DNA from: Chloroflexota bacterium | GTDB taxonomy: Bacteria; Chloroflexota; Dehalococcoidia; Lucifugimonadales; JADFKI01 | Reading direction: 5' to 3' | NCBI GenBank assembly: GCA_024648655.1 | Contig: JAGGDZ010000500.1 | Coordinates: 1-5,375 of the forward strand | Length of the DNA: 5,375 nt | Part shown: positions 1 to 5,059 of the stretch, piece by piece | Position numbering within the stretch: position 1 is the first letter of the stretch | How the letters are laid out: every line of letters begins with the position of its first letter | Notes under the pieces: model-generated | Database searches by the model: none | What the model was told of the DNA's origin: nothing | The model's input: only the letters and a program-made list of their open reading frames with translations | Position numbers and translations under genes: made by a program

Positions 1-1
1 C

Positions 2-70
2 CTCCGCAACCTCATGATGCCCCTGCTCGTGGCCGTCATCAAGGCTGCCCGCCTCTTCGCATTCGCGTGA
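2..70 (+). CDS. 3' end of an unidentified protein-coding gene
   Basis: The left edge of the window cuts this gene; 22 codons and a TGA stop remain. The visible C-terminus begins LRNLMMPLLVAVIKAARLF and is hydrophobic, with two basic residues, like an amphipathic closing helix. I chose this frame because almost every codon ends in G or C, as in the other genes here. The competing frame open from 1 to 141 reads as a proline/arginine-rich shadow. No motif is left, so no function can be given. No poly-T hairpin follows the stop; a weak 5-base stem (92-96 with 107-111) is the only structure seen. Confidence 0.6.
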   Translation, partial: LRNLMMPLLVAVIKAARLFAFA

Positions 71-210
71 CGGTAGGGGCTGTCAGCCTGTCGGCATCGG
101 CGGATGTGCCGTATGTCGAGTGCCCGTTGCGCCAAAAATAAGTGTTACCGAAGAGCAAGTCGTCGCGCCCTAATTTCCCCTATGGGTTGGGATCAATGGA
201 CTTACGAGCT

Positions 211-265
211 ACATGGATGAACAAGATACGCAGGATTTCATTCCCTCCATCCTGTGCATCCATGT
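211..265. repeat. Inverted pair of 9-base-periodic GGAT/ACAGGAT repeat in the spacer
   Basis: The outer arms ACATGGATG (211-219) and CATCCATGT (257-265) are perfectly complementary. Inside them CAGGAT (231-236) pairs with ATCCTG (249-254). Unequal unpaired stretches separate the stems (11 bases on the left, 2 on the right). Read along the plus strand, the left arm has GGAT-type units every nine bases (215, 224 as AGAT, 233). Read along the minus strand, the right arm does the same. The element lies just past the stop of the minus-strand transporter gene, so it could fold in that mRNA's 3' end. There is no T-run, so a classic terminator is not supported. A related repeat occurs at 4988-5014. 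Confidence 0.5.
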
Positions 266-275
266 CAGTTCCCCG

Positions 276-1751
276 TTACCCCTCAATCAACTGCACCTCT
301 TCACTCAGGCGACTGAAGTCATAATCATGCTCCGACTGCCGCACCAGCACGATAATCGCGCTTATCACCGACGACACCACCAGCGCCGAAGCAAACGCGA
401 AGAACATCTGTGTACCGAACGGCGCGGTCAGCGCCCAAGGCGACAGCAGATCGGGCGTCGGGTAATACAGCGCTCCGACTACGACCCCCACTCCGCCGGC
501 GAGCAACACACCCCAGCCCGGCATCCGCCGCGAGTAAAGCCCGATAAGCATCGGCACCGCGATGGCAGCCCCCAGCAGGTCTGCGATGAGGAACACGTAA
601 AGCACGCTGAATCCCTGTGCCGCTACGAATATGGCGGGAATCGCCACCACGACCGTGATGACTCGCGCAATGGTCATCAGCGCGTTTCCTTCCGTGCTGA
701 TGTGAGTGTCCGCAAGGTCTGATGCGACATTGCTGGCGAGTCCGTTCATCAGCGTGTCCAGCGTACTCATCGCAAGCATCAGCGCGCATATCAGCATCAG
801 GAAGTGCATCCATATTGGGAAGATGTCGCTTCCCAGCGCGAACAGGGCGGCAGCCACGGCAGGATATTCGAACGGACCCACAGAGCCGTTTGCGACCGCC
901 GCCACGCCCGCCAATCCCATAAGGAAAGTGATAGGAATGGATATGGCTGCCGCAGTCCAGAAGCTGCGGTTCAGCGCCTGTTGGTCCTTGATGGTATAGA
1001 CTCGCTGCCACATGCCGGGATGGAAGGCATTCGAGGTGACGATGCCGATGATAAGCACGATGGCGAAGTAGTAGCTGCCGCTCGAACTGAACGAGAGCAA
1101 GCCCGTCGCGCTCGCCTTGCTCCACGCTCCGCTGCCTCCTATGAGCACGGCGGCGACAATCACAATCAGCAGCAGCGCCGGCATCAGCACCCAGAACTGA
1201 ATCGTGTCCGTGAATATGGACGCGCGCAACCCACCATATGCGGTGTATATGACCACGACAATGCCCACGCCCAGCGCAGTCGCCAGCGCGGGCGTCCCCG
1301 TAAGTATGGTCACTGCGGTCGTTATCGCCGTCATCTCAGCGGCGATGAATATGCCCATCACGAATATGATTACGATCGCGATGGATATGAAGGGCACGGT
1401 GCCGAACCGGTGCCTGACATACTCGGTGACCGAGTGGCCATTGGGCATCAGTTCGCGGATGCGCGGCCCCACGAACATGAACATCACGGGGATGCCTGCC
1501 ATGCCTAGCGCATAACCGATGAGCGAGACGATTCCGAAGTTCGCGCCCGTCTCCCCGGGACTCATCAGCACCCAGGTCCCGAACATCGAGGCGACCAGCG
1601 TTGCAATCCCAATGTTCGTAGGCGCGTGGTTGCGCGATACCGTGTACTCTTCGACGCTCTGCCTGCGGCGTCCGATACGAGCGATACTCAGTATGAGGAA
1701 CGCGATTCCCACAACAATCAGCGTCGCCAGCCCGACGGTCGTGCTTAGCAT
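276..1751 (-). CDS. Sodium:solute symporter (SSF family), riboswitch-controlled; probable thiamine or precursor transporter (ThiV-like)
   Basis: A 491-residue integral membrane protein that should couple Na+ entry to solute uptake. Visible SSF marks include SMFGTW (55-60) with SPGETG (64-69) in an early helix, the loop motif YTAYGGLRASIFTDTIQF (169-186), PGMWQR (245-250), and MSTLDTLMNG (328-337). In the last, Ser329/Thr330 lie where the family's Na2 sodium site is formed. About 12-13 hydrophobic helices run to a short charged tail. Length is normal for the family. The start at 1751 is preferred: AAGGAG (1762-1767) lies 10 bases upstream. The longer reading from 1838 would translate through the terminator hairpin. 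The leader holds a TPP riboswitch, so expression should fall when thiamine pyrophosphate is plentiful. SSF carriers under such riboswitches were predicted as thiamine-related and named ThiV; substrate assignment here is inference from regulation. Homology alone would only say SSF (pantothenate/proline-type). Confidence 0.9.
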   Translation of the reverse strand: MLSTTVGLATLIVVGIAFLILSIARIGRRRQSVEEYTVSRNHAPTNIGIATLVASMFGTWVLMSPGETGANFGIVSLIGYALGMAGIPVMFMFVGPRIRELMPNGHSVTEYVRHRFGTVPFISIAIVIIFVMGIFIAAEMTAITTAVTILTGTPALATALGVGIVVVIYTAYGGLRASIFTDTIQFWVLMPALLLIVIVAAVLIGGSGAWSKASATGLLSFSSSGSYYFAIVLIIGIVTSNAFHPGMWQRVYTIKDQQALNRSFWTAAAISIPITFLMGLAGVAAVANGSVGPFEYPAVAAALFALGSDIFPIWMHFLMLICALMLAMSTLDTLMNGLASNVASDLADTHISTEGNALMTIARVITVVVAIPAIFVAAQGFSVLYVFLIADLLGAAIAVPMLIGLYSRRMPGWGVLLAGGVGVVVGALYYPTPDLLSPWALTAPFGTQMFFAFASALVVSSVISAIIVLVRQSEHDYDFSRLSEEVQLIEG

Positions 1752-1761
1752 AGTCCTATGT

Positions 1762-1767
1762 CTCCTT
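1762..1767 (-). promoter_or_regulatory. Ribosome binding site that fixes the symporter start
   Basis: On the minus strand the sequence reads AAGGAG, then 10 bases, then ATG at 1751. It lies downstream of the leader terminator, so only read-through transcripts expose it to ribosomes. This supports the 491-residue start over the in-frame ATG at 1838, whose first codons would be upstream of, and inside, the terminator hairpin. Confidence 0.7.
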
Positions 1768-1801
1768 GTCCTGGCGCAGTAGAGGAACTCGGCGAAGGCA
1801 C

Positions 1802-1830
1802 AAAAAAAGCTGCCCCAGCCTTGGGGCAGC
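1802..1830 (-). terminator. Intrinsic leader terminator, expression platform of the TPP riboswitch
   Basis: On the minus strand GCTGCCCC (1830-1823) and GGGGCAGC (1816-1809) form a perfect 8-base GC-rich stem around the six-base loop AAGGCT. Seven T residues (1808-1802) follow at once. It begins about 20 bases after the aptamer and ends about 50 bases before the symporter start. This is the arrangement of a riboswitch acting by premature termination. A possible antiterminator partner for the upstream arm is GGGGGAGC in the aptamer's 5' side (about 1942-1935), which would match in 7 of 8 positions. Confidence 0.92.
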
Positions 1831-1850
1831 CTTTGCAATTTTCAAGAGAA

Positions 1851-1950
1851 CCAACATCCCTACGCTGGAATTACCCAGATCAGGTTATTGGGGTCGCTCC
1901 GAATTAGTCGGAGCCTCTCAGCCTGGCAAACCAAGCTCCCCCCGTGCGCG
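1851..1950 (-). ncRNA. TPP riboswitch (THI element) aptamer
   Basis: This RNA binds thiamine pyrophosphate. On the minus strand the conserved blocks appear in order. GGGG (P2 5' side, near 1941) is followed by P3, made of GCTTGG (1936-1931) and CCAGGC (1926-1921) with loop TTTG. Next come the invariant CTGAGA (1921-1916), an extra hairpin P3a of GCTCCG (1914-1909) with CGGAGC (1901-1896), and GACCCC closing P2 (1895-1890). The signature ACCTGATCTGG (1885-1875) and CCAGCGTAGGGA (1868-1857) complete P4/P5. The whole matches the known THI box. P1 is not obvious: the 3' TGTTG (1856-1852) matches CAACA (1963-1959), but only across an unusual gap. The exact 5' end is therefore uncertain. It controls the symporter downstream through the terminator at 1802-1830. 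Confidence 0.95.
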
Positions 1951-2003
1951 TATTCGATTGTTGCGCCATACACTAGCACAACTTAACCCTCACGTCCAGC
2001 CCT

Positions 2004-2828
2004 CTAGCCGAAGCTGAAAGGAGGCGGCTGCGTGCCGTCAACATCACGGAAGTCGTACTCTCTGGCGAGCTCTCCGGTCTTATACGCTCCGCCGCTGCGC
2101 GCCATCACATTCGCGTCCCTCGCCAGAGCGACAATCGCGCGCCCCGCGTAACGAGGTGACTCAGAGTTCGCGAGTTCTTCGGGCGATGCGAACCGTTCCA
2201 CCCTCTCCGTGCGCGTCAGTCCTGGGTAGAGCGCAAGCGCTGCTATGCCGTGCGGTCGCAACTCCTGCGCCAGAGCAAACGCCATACGGTCAACCGCTTC
2301 CTTCGCCGTGTCGTACATCACCCACCCGCGATACTTTCGCTCGTCTCCTGCGGATATGTTCACTATTAGCCCGCTCGCCTGCGGCATCATCAGCGGAACA
2401 GCAAGGCAGCTCGCCACATAATGCGCTCGTACTCCGGCATCGAACATCAAGCTCCATCTCCACATCGGCTGCTCCCAGAACGGCGCGCCGAAGTCCTCGT
2501 CGCCGTACCGCTCGTACCCGCCCCAAACATTGTTCACCAGTATGTCCAGGCGTCCCTGCTCCTTGCGTATGCGCTCGAACAGCGCCTCGACCTCATCGTC
2601 GCGCGTATGGTCGCAGCGGACCGCTACACCGATGCCGCCGCGCTCCGTAACCAGTTTCGCTGCGCTGTTGATGTTTCCGCCCAGATTCTCCGGCGTGGCG
2701 TCGTCGCTCACACTGCGCCCGGTTACATACACCGTCGCGCCCGCCACGCCAAGCTCGAGCGCGATGCCCCGTCCGATGCCCCGGCTCGCGCCCGTAACCA
2801 GCGCTATCTTACCCCGTAAGTCAGCCAT
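2004..2828 (-). CDS. SDR-family NAD(P)-dependent oxidoreductase, DHRS1-like
   Basis: A 274-residue soluble Rossmann-fold enzyme that should reduce a carbonyl or oxidise an alcohol with NAD(P). The cofactor motif TGASRGIG is at 12-19, and Arg38 after the second strand suits NADP. NNVWGG (99-104) replaces the usual NNAG. The active-site serine is in NISAG (Ser159), and YDTAK gives Tyr172 and Lys176. PGLTRTE (about 207-213) follows as in classical SDRs. The extended FWEQPMWRW segment before the central helix and the overall spacing recall the DHRS1 branch, from memory. At the place of the usual helix-4 asparagine I read Gly132 (AGVRAHY). Start: ATG at 2828 with AAGGA five bases upstream. It is divergent from the flavin gene across 86 bases; the symporter leader begins about 50 bases past its stop. 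Substrate unknown. Confidence 0.9.
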   Translation of the reverse strand: MADLRGKIALVTGASRGIGRGIALELGVAGATVYVTGRSVSDDATPENLGGNINSAAKLVTERGGIGVAVRCDHTRDDEVEALFERIRKEQGRLDILVNNVWGGYERYGDEDFGAPFWEQPMWRWSLMFDAGVRAHYVASCLAVPLMMPQASGLIVNISAGDERKYRGWVMYDTAKEAVDRMAFALAQELRPHGIAALALYPGLTRTERVERFASPEELANSESPRYAGRAIVALARDANVMARSGGAYKTGELAREYDFRDVDGTQPPPFSFG

Positions 2829-2855
2829 ATCAGTCCTTTCGCTAGAGTCGTACTG

Positions 2856-2883
2856 TTGACACTGGATGATGCCAGACTACAAT
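2856..2883 (+). promoter_or_regulatory. Near-consensus sigma-70 promoter for the LLM flavin gene
   Basis: TTGACA (2856-2861) is a perfect -35 hexamer. After 16 bases comes TACAAT (2878-2883), a -10 hexamer with five of six consensus bases. Transcription would start near 2890, leaving a leader of about 25 bases before the ATG at 2915. The spacer holds a small dyad, CTGG (2862-2865) and CCAG (2872-2875), which might be a repressor half-site pair but is short enough to be chance. The site lies in the spacer shared with the divergent SDR gene; I found no equally good promoter pointing the other way. Confidence 0.75.
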
Positions 2884-2914
2884 AAGCCTATCCTACACAA
2901 CTTGGAGGCGCTTC

Positions 2915-4105
2915 ATGATTACGAAATTCGACAGCCTGTACGCGGGCCACGTGGATATGGACAACATCGGCTACGCGGGCACGGCAGTCAATGACCGCCT
3001 GTTCGACAACGACCACCTGGCGAGCGTCTATGCCAAGACTGACGCCATCGCAAGGACGATGGACGCCAACGGCTACGACACCTTCTGGCTCGCCGAGCAC
3101 CACTTTCAGCCGGAGGGGTATGAGTGCATCCCAAATGTGCTGATGAGCGCGGTCCATCTAGCGCACATCACCGAGCGGCTGAACATCGGCTGTGGCTTCA
3201 ACATCGCTCCGATGTGGCATCCGCTGCGCCTTGCCGAAGACTATGCGACCGCGGACATACTGACGGGTGGGCGTGTCATCTTCGGCGTTGGACGCGGGTA
3301 CCACAGCCGCGAAATCGAGTCTTTCGGTTCGCCCCTTTTCGATCAGGAAGGTAATCGCGACCTGTTCGAGGAGCAGGTGGACATCATCTTCAAGGCGTTC
3401 AACGAGGATTCGTTCTCGCATCACGGCAAGAATTACACCATCCCGCCCAGCGTCCCGTATCGCGGCTATCAACTTGAAGAGATAACGCTCGTACCCCGTC
3501 CCCTGCGTCTTCCTGTCGAGTGCTGGCAGCCAATACAGAGCGCGACGCCGCGTGGACTGGACTTCATGGCTAAGCACGGCATCAAGGGCATCATCGGCGG
3601 CGGCGTTGCAGAGGGCGGCGCGATGCACCGAGTCGTAGAGGCGTTCCGCGACGCGTACGCCCGCAAGGGCATCGACCTCGAACTCGGCGAAAACCTCAGC
3701 TTCGGCTTCCACTTCTACTTGGCGGAGAGCAAAGAAAAGGCGATTCGAGAAGCAGCAACCCTATTCGAGGAAAACCTGAAGATGTTCGGTCCTCTGCGGC
3801 TCGTGCGCGCCCTGAGCGAAGAGCAGATTAACGCGATGAGCGACCCCAAACGCGCTCCCACCTTCGACCTGCCCCGCATCGAAGGCGCTGTGGACGCAGG
3901 CGGATTCCTGTGCGGCACTCCTGAAGAAGTTACCGAGCAGCTCAAGCGCGTAGAAGAGATGTACCCCGGTCTCGACAGGGTAAGCGTCAGCCAGCCCGTT
4001 GGCACCTCCGAAGCCATAATCACAGAGCAGCTCGAATGGTTCGCCGAAGAGGTGATGCCCGCCTTTTCCGCTAAGGTGGCAGAGCCTGTGCCGGGCGACG
4101 ACTAG
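2915..4105 (+). CDS. LLM-class (luciferase-like) flavin-dependent oxidoreductase
   Basis: A 396-residue cytoplasmic enzyme of the bacterial luciferase-like superfamily, which uses reduced FMN (or F420 in some branches) to oxygenate or oxidise organic substrates in a TIM barrel. Family marks seen are the MDANGYDTFWLAEHHF stretch (49-64; EHHF at 61-64), HPLRLAED (102-109) and GGRVIFGVGRGY (118-129). A C-terminal part ends in the common GTPEEVTEQL segment (probe-type flow control of the last helices). Length is typical. No signal peptide is present. GGAGG (2904-2908) lies six bases before the ATG, and a strong promoter precedes it, so the start is secure. The gene is closed by a hairpin terminator and appears monocistronic. 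It is divergent from an SDR, a pairing compatible with stepwise oxidation of one compound, but the substrate cannot be read from sequence. Confidence 0.93.
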   Translation: MITKFDSLYAGHVDMDNIGYAGTAVNDRLFDNDHLASVYAKTDAIARTMDANGYDTFWLAEHHFQPEGYECIPNVLMSAVHLAHITERLNIGCGFNIAPMWHPLRLAEDYATADILTGGRVIFGVGRGYHSREIESFGSPLFDQEGNRDLFEEQVDIIFKAFNEDSFSHHGKNYTIPPSVPYRGYQLEEITLVPRPLRLPVECWQPIQSATPRGLDFMAKHGIKGIIGGGVAEGGAMHRVVEAFRDAYARKGIDLELGENLSFGFHFYLAESKEKAIREAATLFEENLKMFGPLRLVRALSEEQINAMSDPKRAPTFDLPRIEGAVDAGGFLCGTPEEVTEQLKRVEEMYPGLDRVSVSQPVGTSEAIITEQLEWFAEEVMPAFSAKVAEPVPGDD

Positions 4106-4113
4106 GGACGGGA

Positions 4114-4168
4114 AGTTAGTCGAAACGCCAGCATTAGACTATGCTGGATGCGCCGACTAACTCTTTTT
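4114..4168 (+). terminator. Two-storey intrinsic terminator after the flavin gene
   Basis: A 9-base outer stem, AGTTAGTCG (4114-4122) with CGACTAACT (4154-4162), encloses an internal loop and a 7-base inner stem, CCAGCAT (4128-4134) with ATGCTGG (4141-4147), capped by TAGACT. The sequence CTTTTT (4163-4168) follows the outer stem, as expected for termination after the gene ending at 4105. It lies 8 bases past that stop. The upstream side has no A-run, so action on minus-strand transcripts is not supported. Confidence 0.8.
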
Positions 4169-4198
4169 GCCATTCTATGTCTCACGAAGGATGAAAAT

Positions 4199-4288
4199 AT
4201 GAGGAAAACATATAGGGCGATACTGCCTGACGGCCGTGTGGAGTGGCTAAATCAGAAACCCGATGAGAACGACCCAACTGACGACTAA
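4199..4288 (+). CDS. Small 29-residue protein, function unknown
   Basis: A very short open frame begins MRKTYRAILPDGRVEWLNQK and ends in an acidic tail (DENDPTDD). AAGGA (4187-4191) lies seven bases before the ATG, as good a ribosome binding site as those of the large genes. Its stop is 27 bases before the next gene, so the two are probably co-transcribed. The opening pattern (short basic start, TYxAxL, two polar residues, then VEW) resembles the N-terminus of small, roughly 60-80-residue antitoxin-like proteins I recall from cyanobacteria and Chloroflexota. If so, this copy lacks the C-terminal strand and may be a truncated relative. No toxin gene is adjacent. It is likely translated; function is open. 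Confidence 0.55.
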   Translation: MRKTYRAILPDGRVEWLNQKPDENDPTDD

Positions 4289-4315
4289 TTTCTAGAATCT
4301 ATCAAGGAGAAAAGT

Positions 4316-4984
4316 ATGCCAAACAAAAAGGGCAGCGCGCTGCTGATGGTCTGGGCAGATGTGCCCGCCGACAAAGAGGACGACTTCAACGCCTGGTATA
4401 ACGAAGAGCACCTCGCCGAGCGCCTTGCCATACCGGGCGTGTTGAGCGCGGCGCGGTACGAGTCCGACTCGCCGGGCGCGCCGAAACACCTCGCTATGTA
4501 CGAGCTGGAGAACATCGGTGTGATGACATCCGACGCATATCTCAGCGTGCGTGGCAACGCCACTGAGTGGACGAAGCGCGCCTCCCCTGAAGTCATCGGA
4601 ACGACTTACATCCGCAACACCTACGAGCAGATATTCCCGACGGATGTTGAAGACTGCACGGCACAGAGCGGTATGGCGCCCGCGCTGCAAATCGGTCGCA
4701 TGACGGTGCCGCCGGAGTTGGACGCCGAGTGGAACGAATGGTACAACAGCGTCTATGTGCCCAATTACATGAAAGTTCCAGGCTGCATACGCGGCAGGCG
4801 CTACTGTGCCGTCACGGGCGAGCCGGCATACCTGACAGTGTACGAATTCGAGCACCCGGAAGTGTCGCAAACCGACGAATGGCACCGCCAGCGCGCCATA
4901 GACCCGCGCAACGAGCGCTGGCAGGACACTATGCAGCACGCTGTCGGCTCCCCCGGCGTGTGGGTGAAGACGTTTGAACTTTGA
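4316..4984 (+). CDS. Tandem dimeric alpha/beta-barrel (EthD/DUF4286-like) domain protein
   Basis: A 222-residue soluble protein made of two copies of a ferredoxin-like barrel unit of about 105 residues each. Copy one carries FNAWYNEEHLAERLAIPGV (24-42) followed by RYE and the strand HLAMYELEN. Copy two repeats it as WNEWYNSVYVPNYMKVPGC (139-157), then RRY and YLTVYEFEH. In this fold single-domain members dimerise; two fused copies should form the barrel within one chain. His32 of copy one, in the position where EthD and monooxygenase-like relatives often keep a histidine, is Tyr147 in copy two. Start: AAGGAG (4304-4309) six bases before the ATG. It follows the 29-residue gene closely and precedes a BNR propeller gene by 75 bases. 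A monooxygenase, decarboxylase-like or binding role is possible; no substrate is supported. Confidence 0.8.
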   Translation: MPNKKGSALLMVWADVPADKEDDFNAWYNEEHLAERLAIPGVLSAARYESDSPGAPKHLAMYELENIGVMTSDAYLSVRGNATEWTKRASPEVIGTTYIRNTYEQIFPTDVEDCTAQSGMAPALQIGRMTVPPELDAEWNEWYNSVYVPNYMKVPGCIRGRRYCAVTGEPAYLTVYEFEHPEVSQTDEWHRQRAIDPRNERWQDTMQHAVGSPGVWVKTFEL

Positions 4985-4987
4985 CTT

Positions 4988-5014
4988 GACAGGATAGACA
5001 GGATTGCAAGGATG
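4988..5014. repeat. Short 9-base-periodic repeat, GACAGGAT type
   Basis: Three consecutive 9-base units read GACAGGATA, GACAGGATT and GCAAGGATG, and a decayed fourth (CGGGATA) follows. The array begins three bases after the stop of the double-barrel gene, inside the 75-base spacer before the propeller gene. The first unit creates a TTGACA (4986-4991), but no acceptable -10 hexamer lies 16-18 bases beyond it, so I do not call a promoter. Similar units form the inverted element at 211-265. Arrays of this type sit between genes in many unrelated bacteria, as I recall. Confidence 0.55.
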
Positions 5015-5059
5015 CGGGATAGAACACTACTGAAATCATAGGGAACGGAGGGCGCACCG

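Noticed and set aside
92..111. CGGCA/TGCCG stem as a terminator for the left-edge gene
   Set aside because: Five-base stem with a 10-base loop and no T-run; likely chance.
1..141. Open frame 1 across the left edge to a TAA at 139-141
   Set aside because: Its codons lack the G/C third-position preference of the real genes, and its product is a proline/arginine-rich shadow of the frame ending at 70.
213..722. Plus-strand 169-codon frame antisense to the symporter
   Set aside because: The histidine/arginine-rich product is typical of a shadow frame, with no ribosome binding site; the opposite strand encodes a clear SSF protein.
325..1125. Minus-strand 266-codon frame overlapping the symporter
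   Set aside because: Same strand but shifted frame within the SSF gene; low-complexity Arg/Gly/His composition and no family motif.
1957..1986. Possible minus-strand promoter TTAAGT, 18 bases, AACAAT ahead of the riboswitch
   Set aside because: Only 3 and 4 of 6 consensus bases. Its position fits a start near 1950, but it overlaps the candidate P1 strand CAACA, so I cannot support it.
3158..3712. Minus-strand 184-codon frame antisense to the flavin oxidoreductase
   Set aside because: Mirror frame of a high-GC gene; no start signal, and the plus strand has unmistakable LLM motifs.
4986..5014. TTGACA in the spacer before the propeller gene as a -35 box
   Set aside because: No usable -10 hexamer 16-18 bases downstream; the TTGACA is a by-product of the 9-base repeat.
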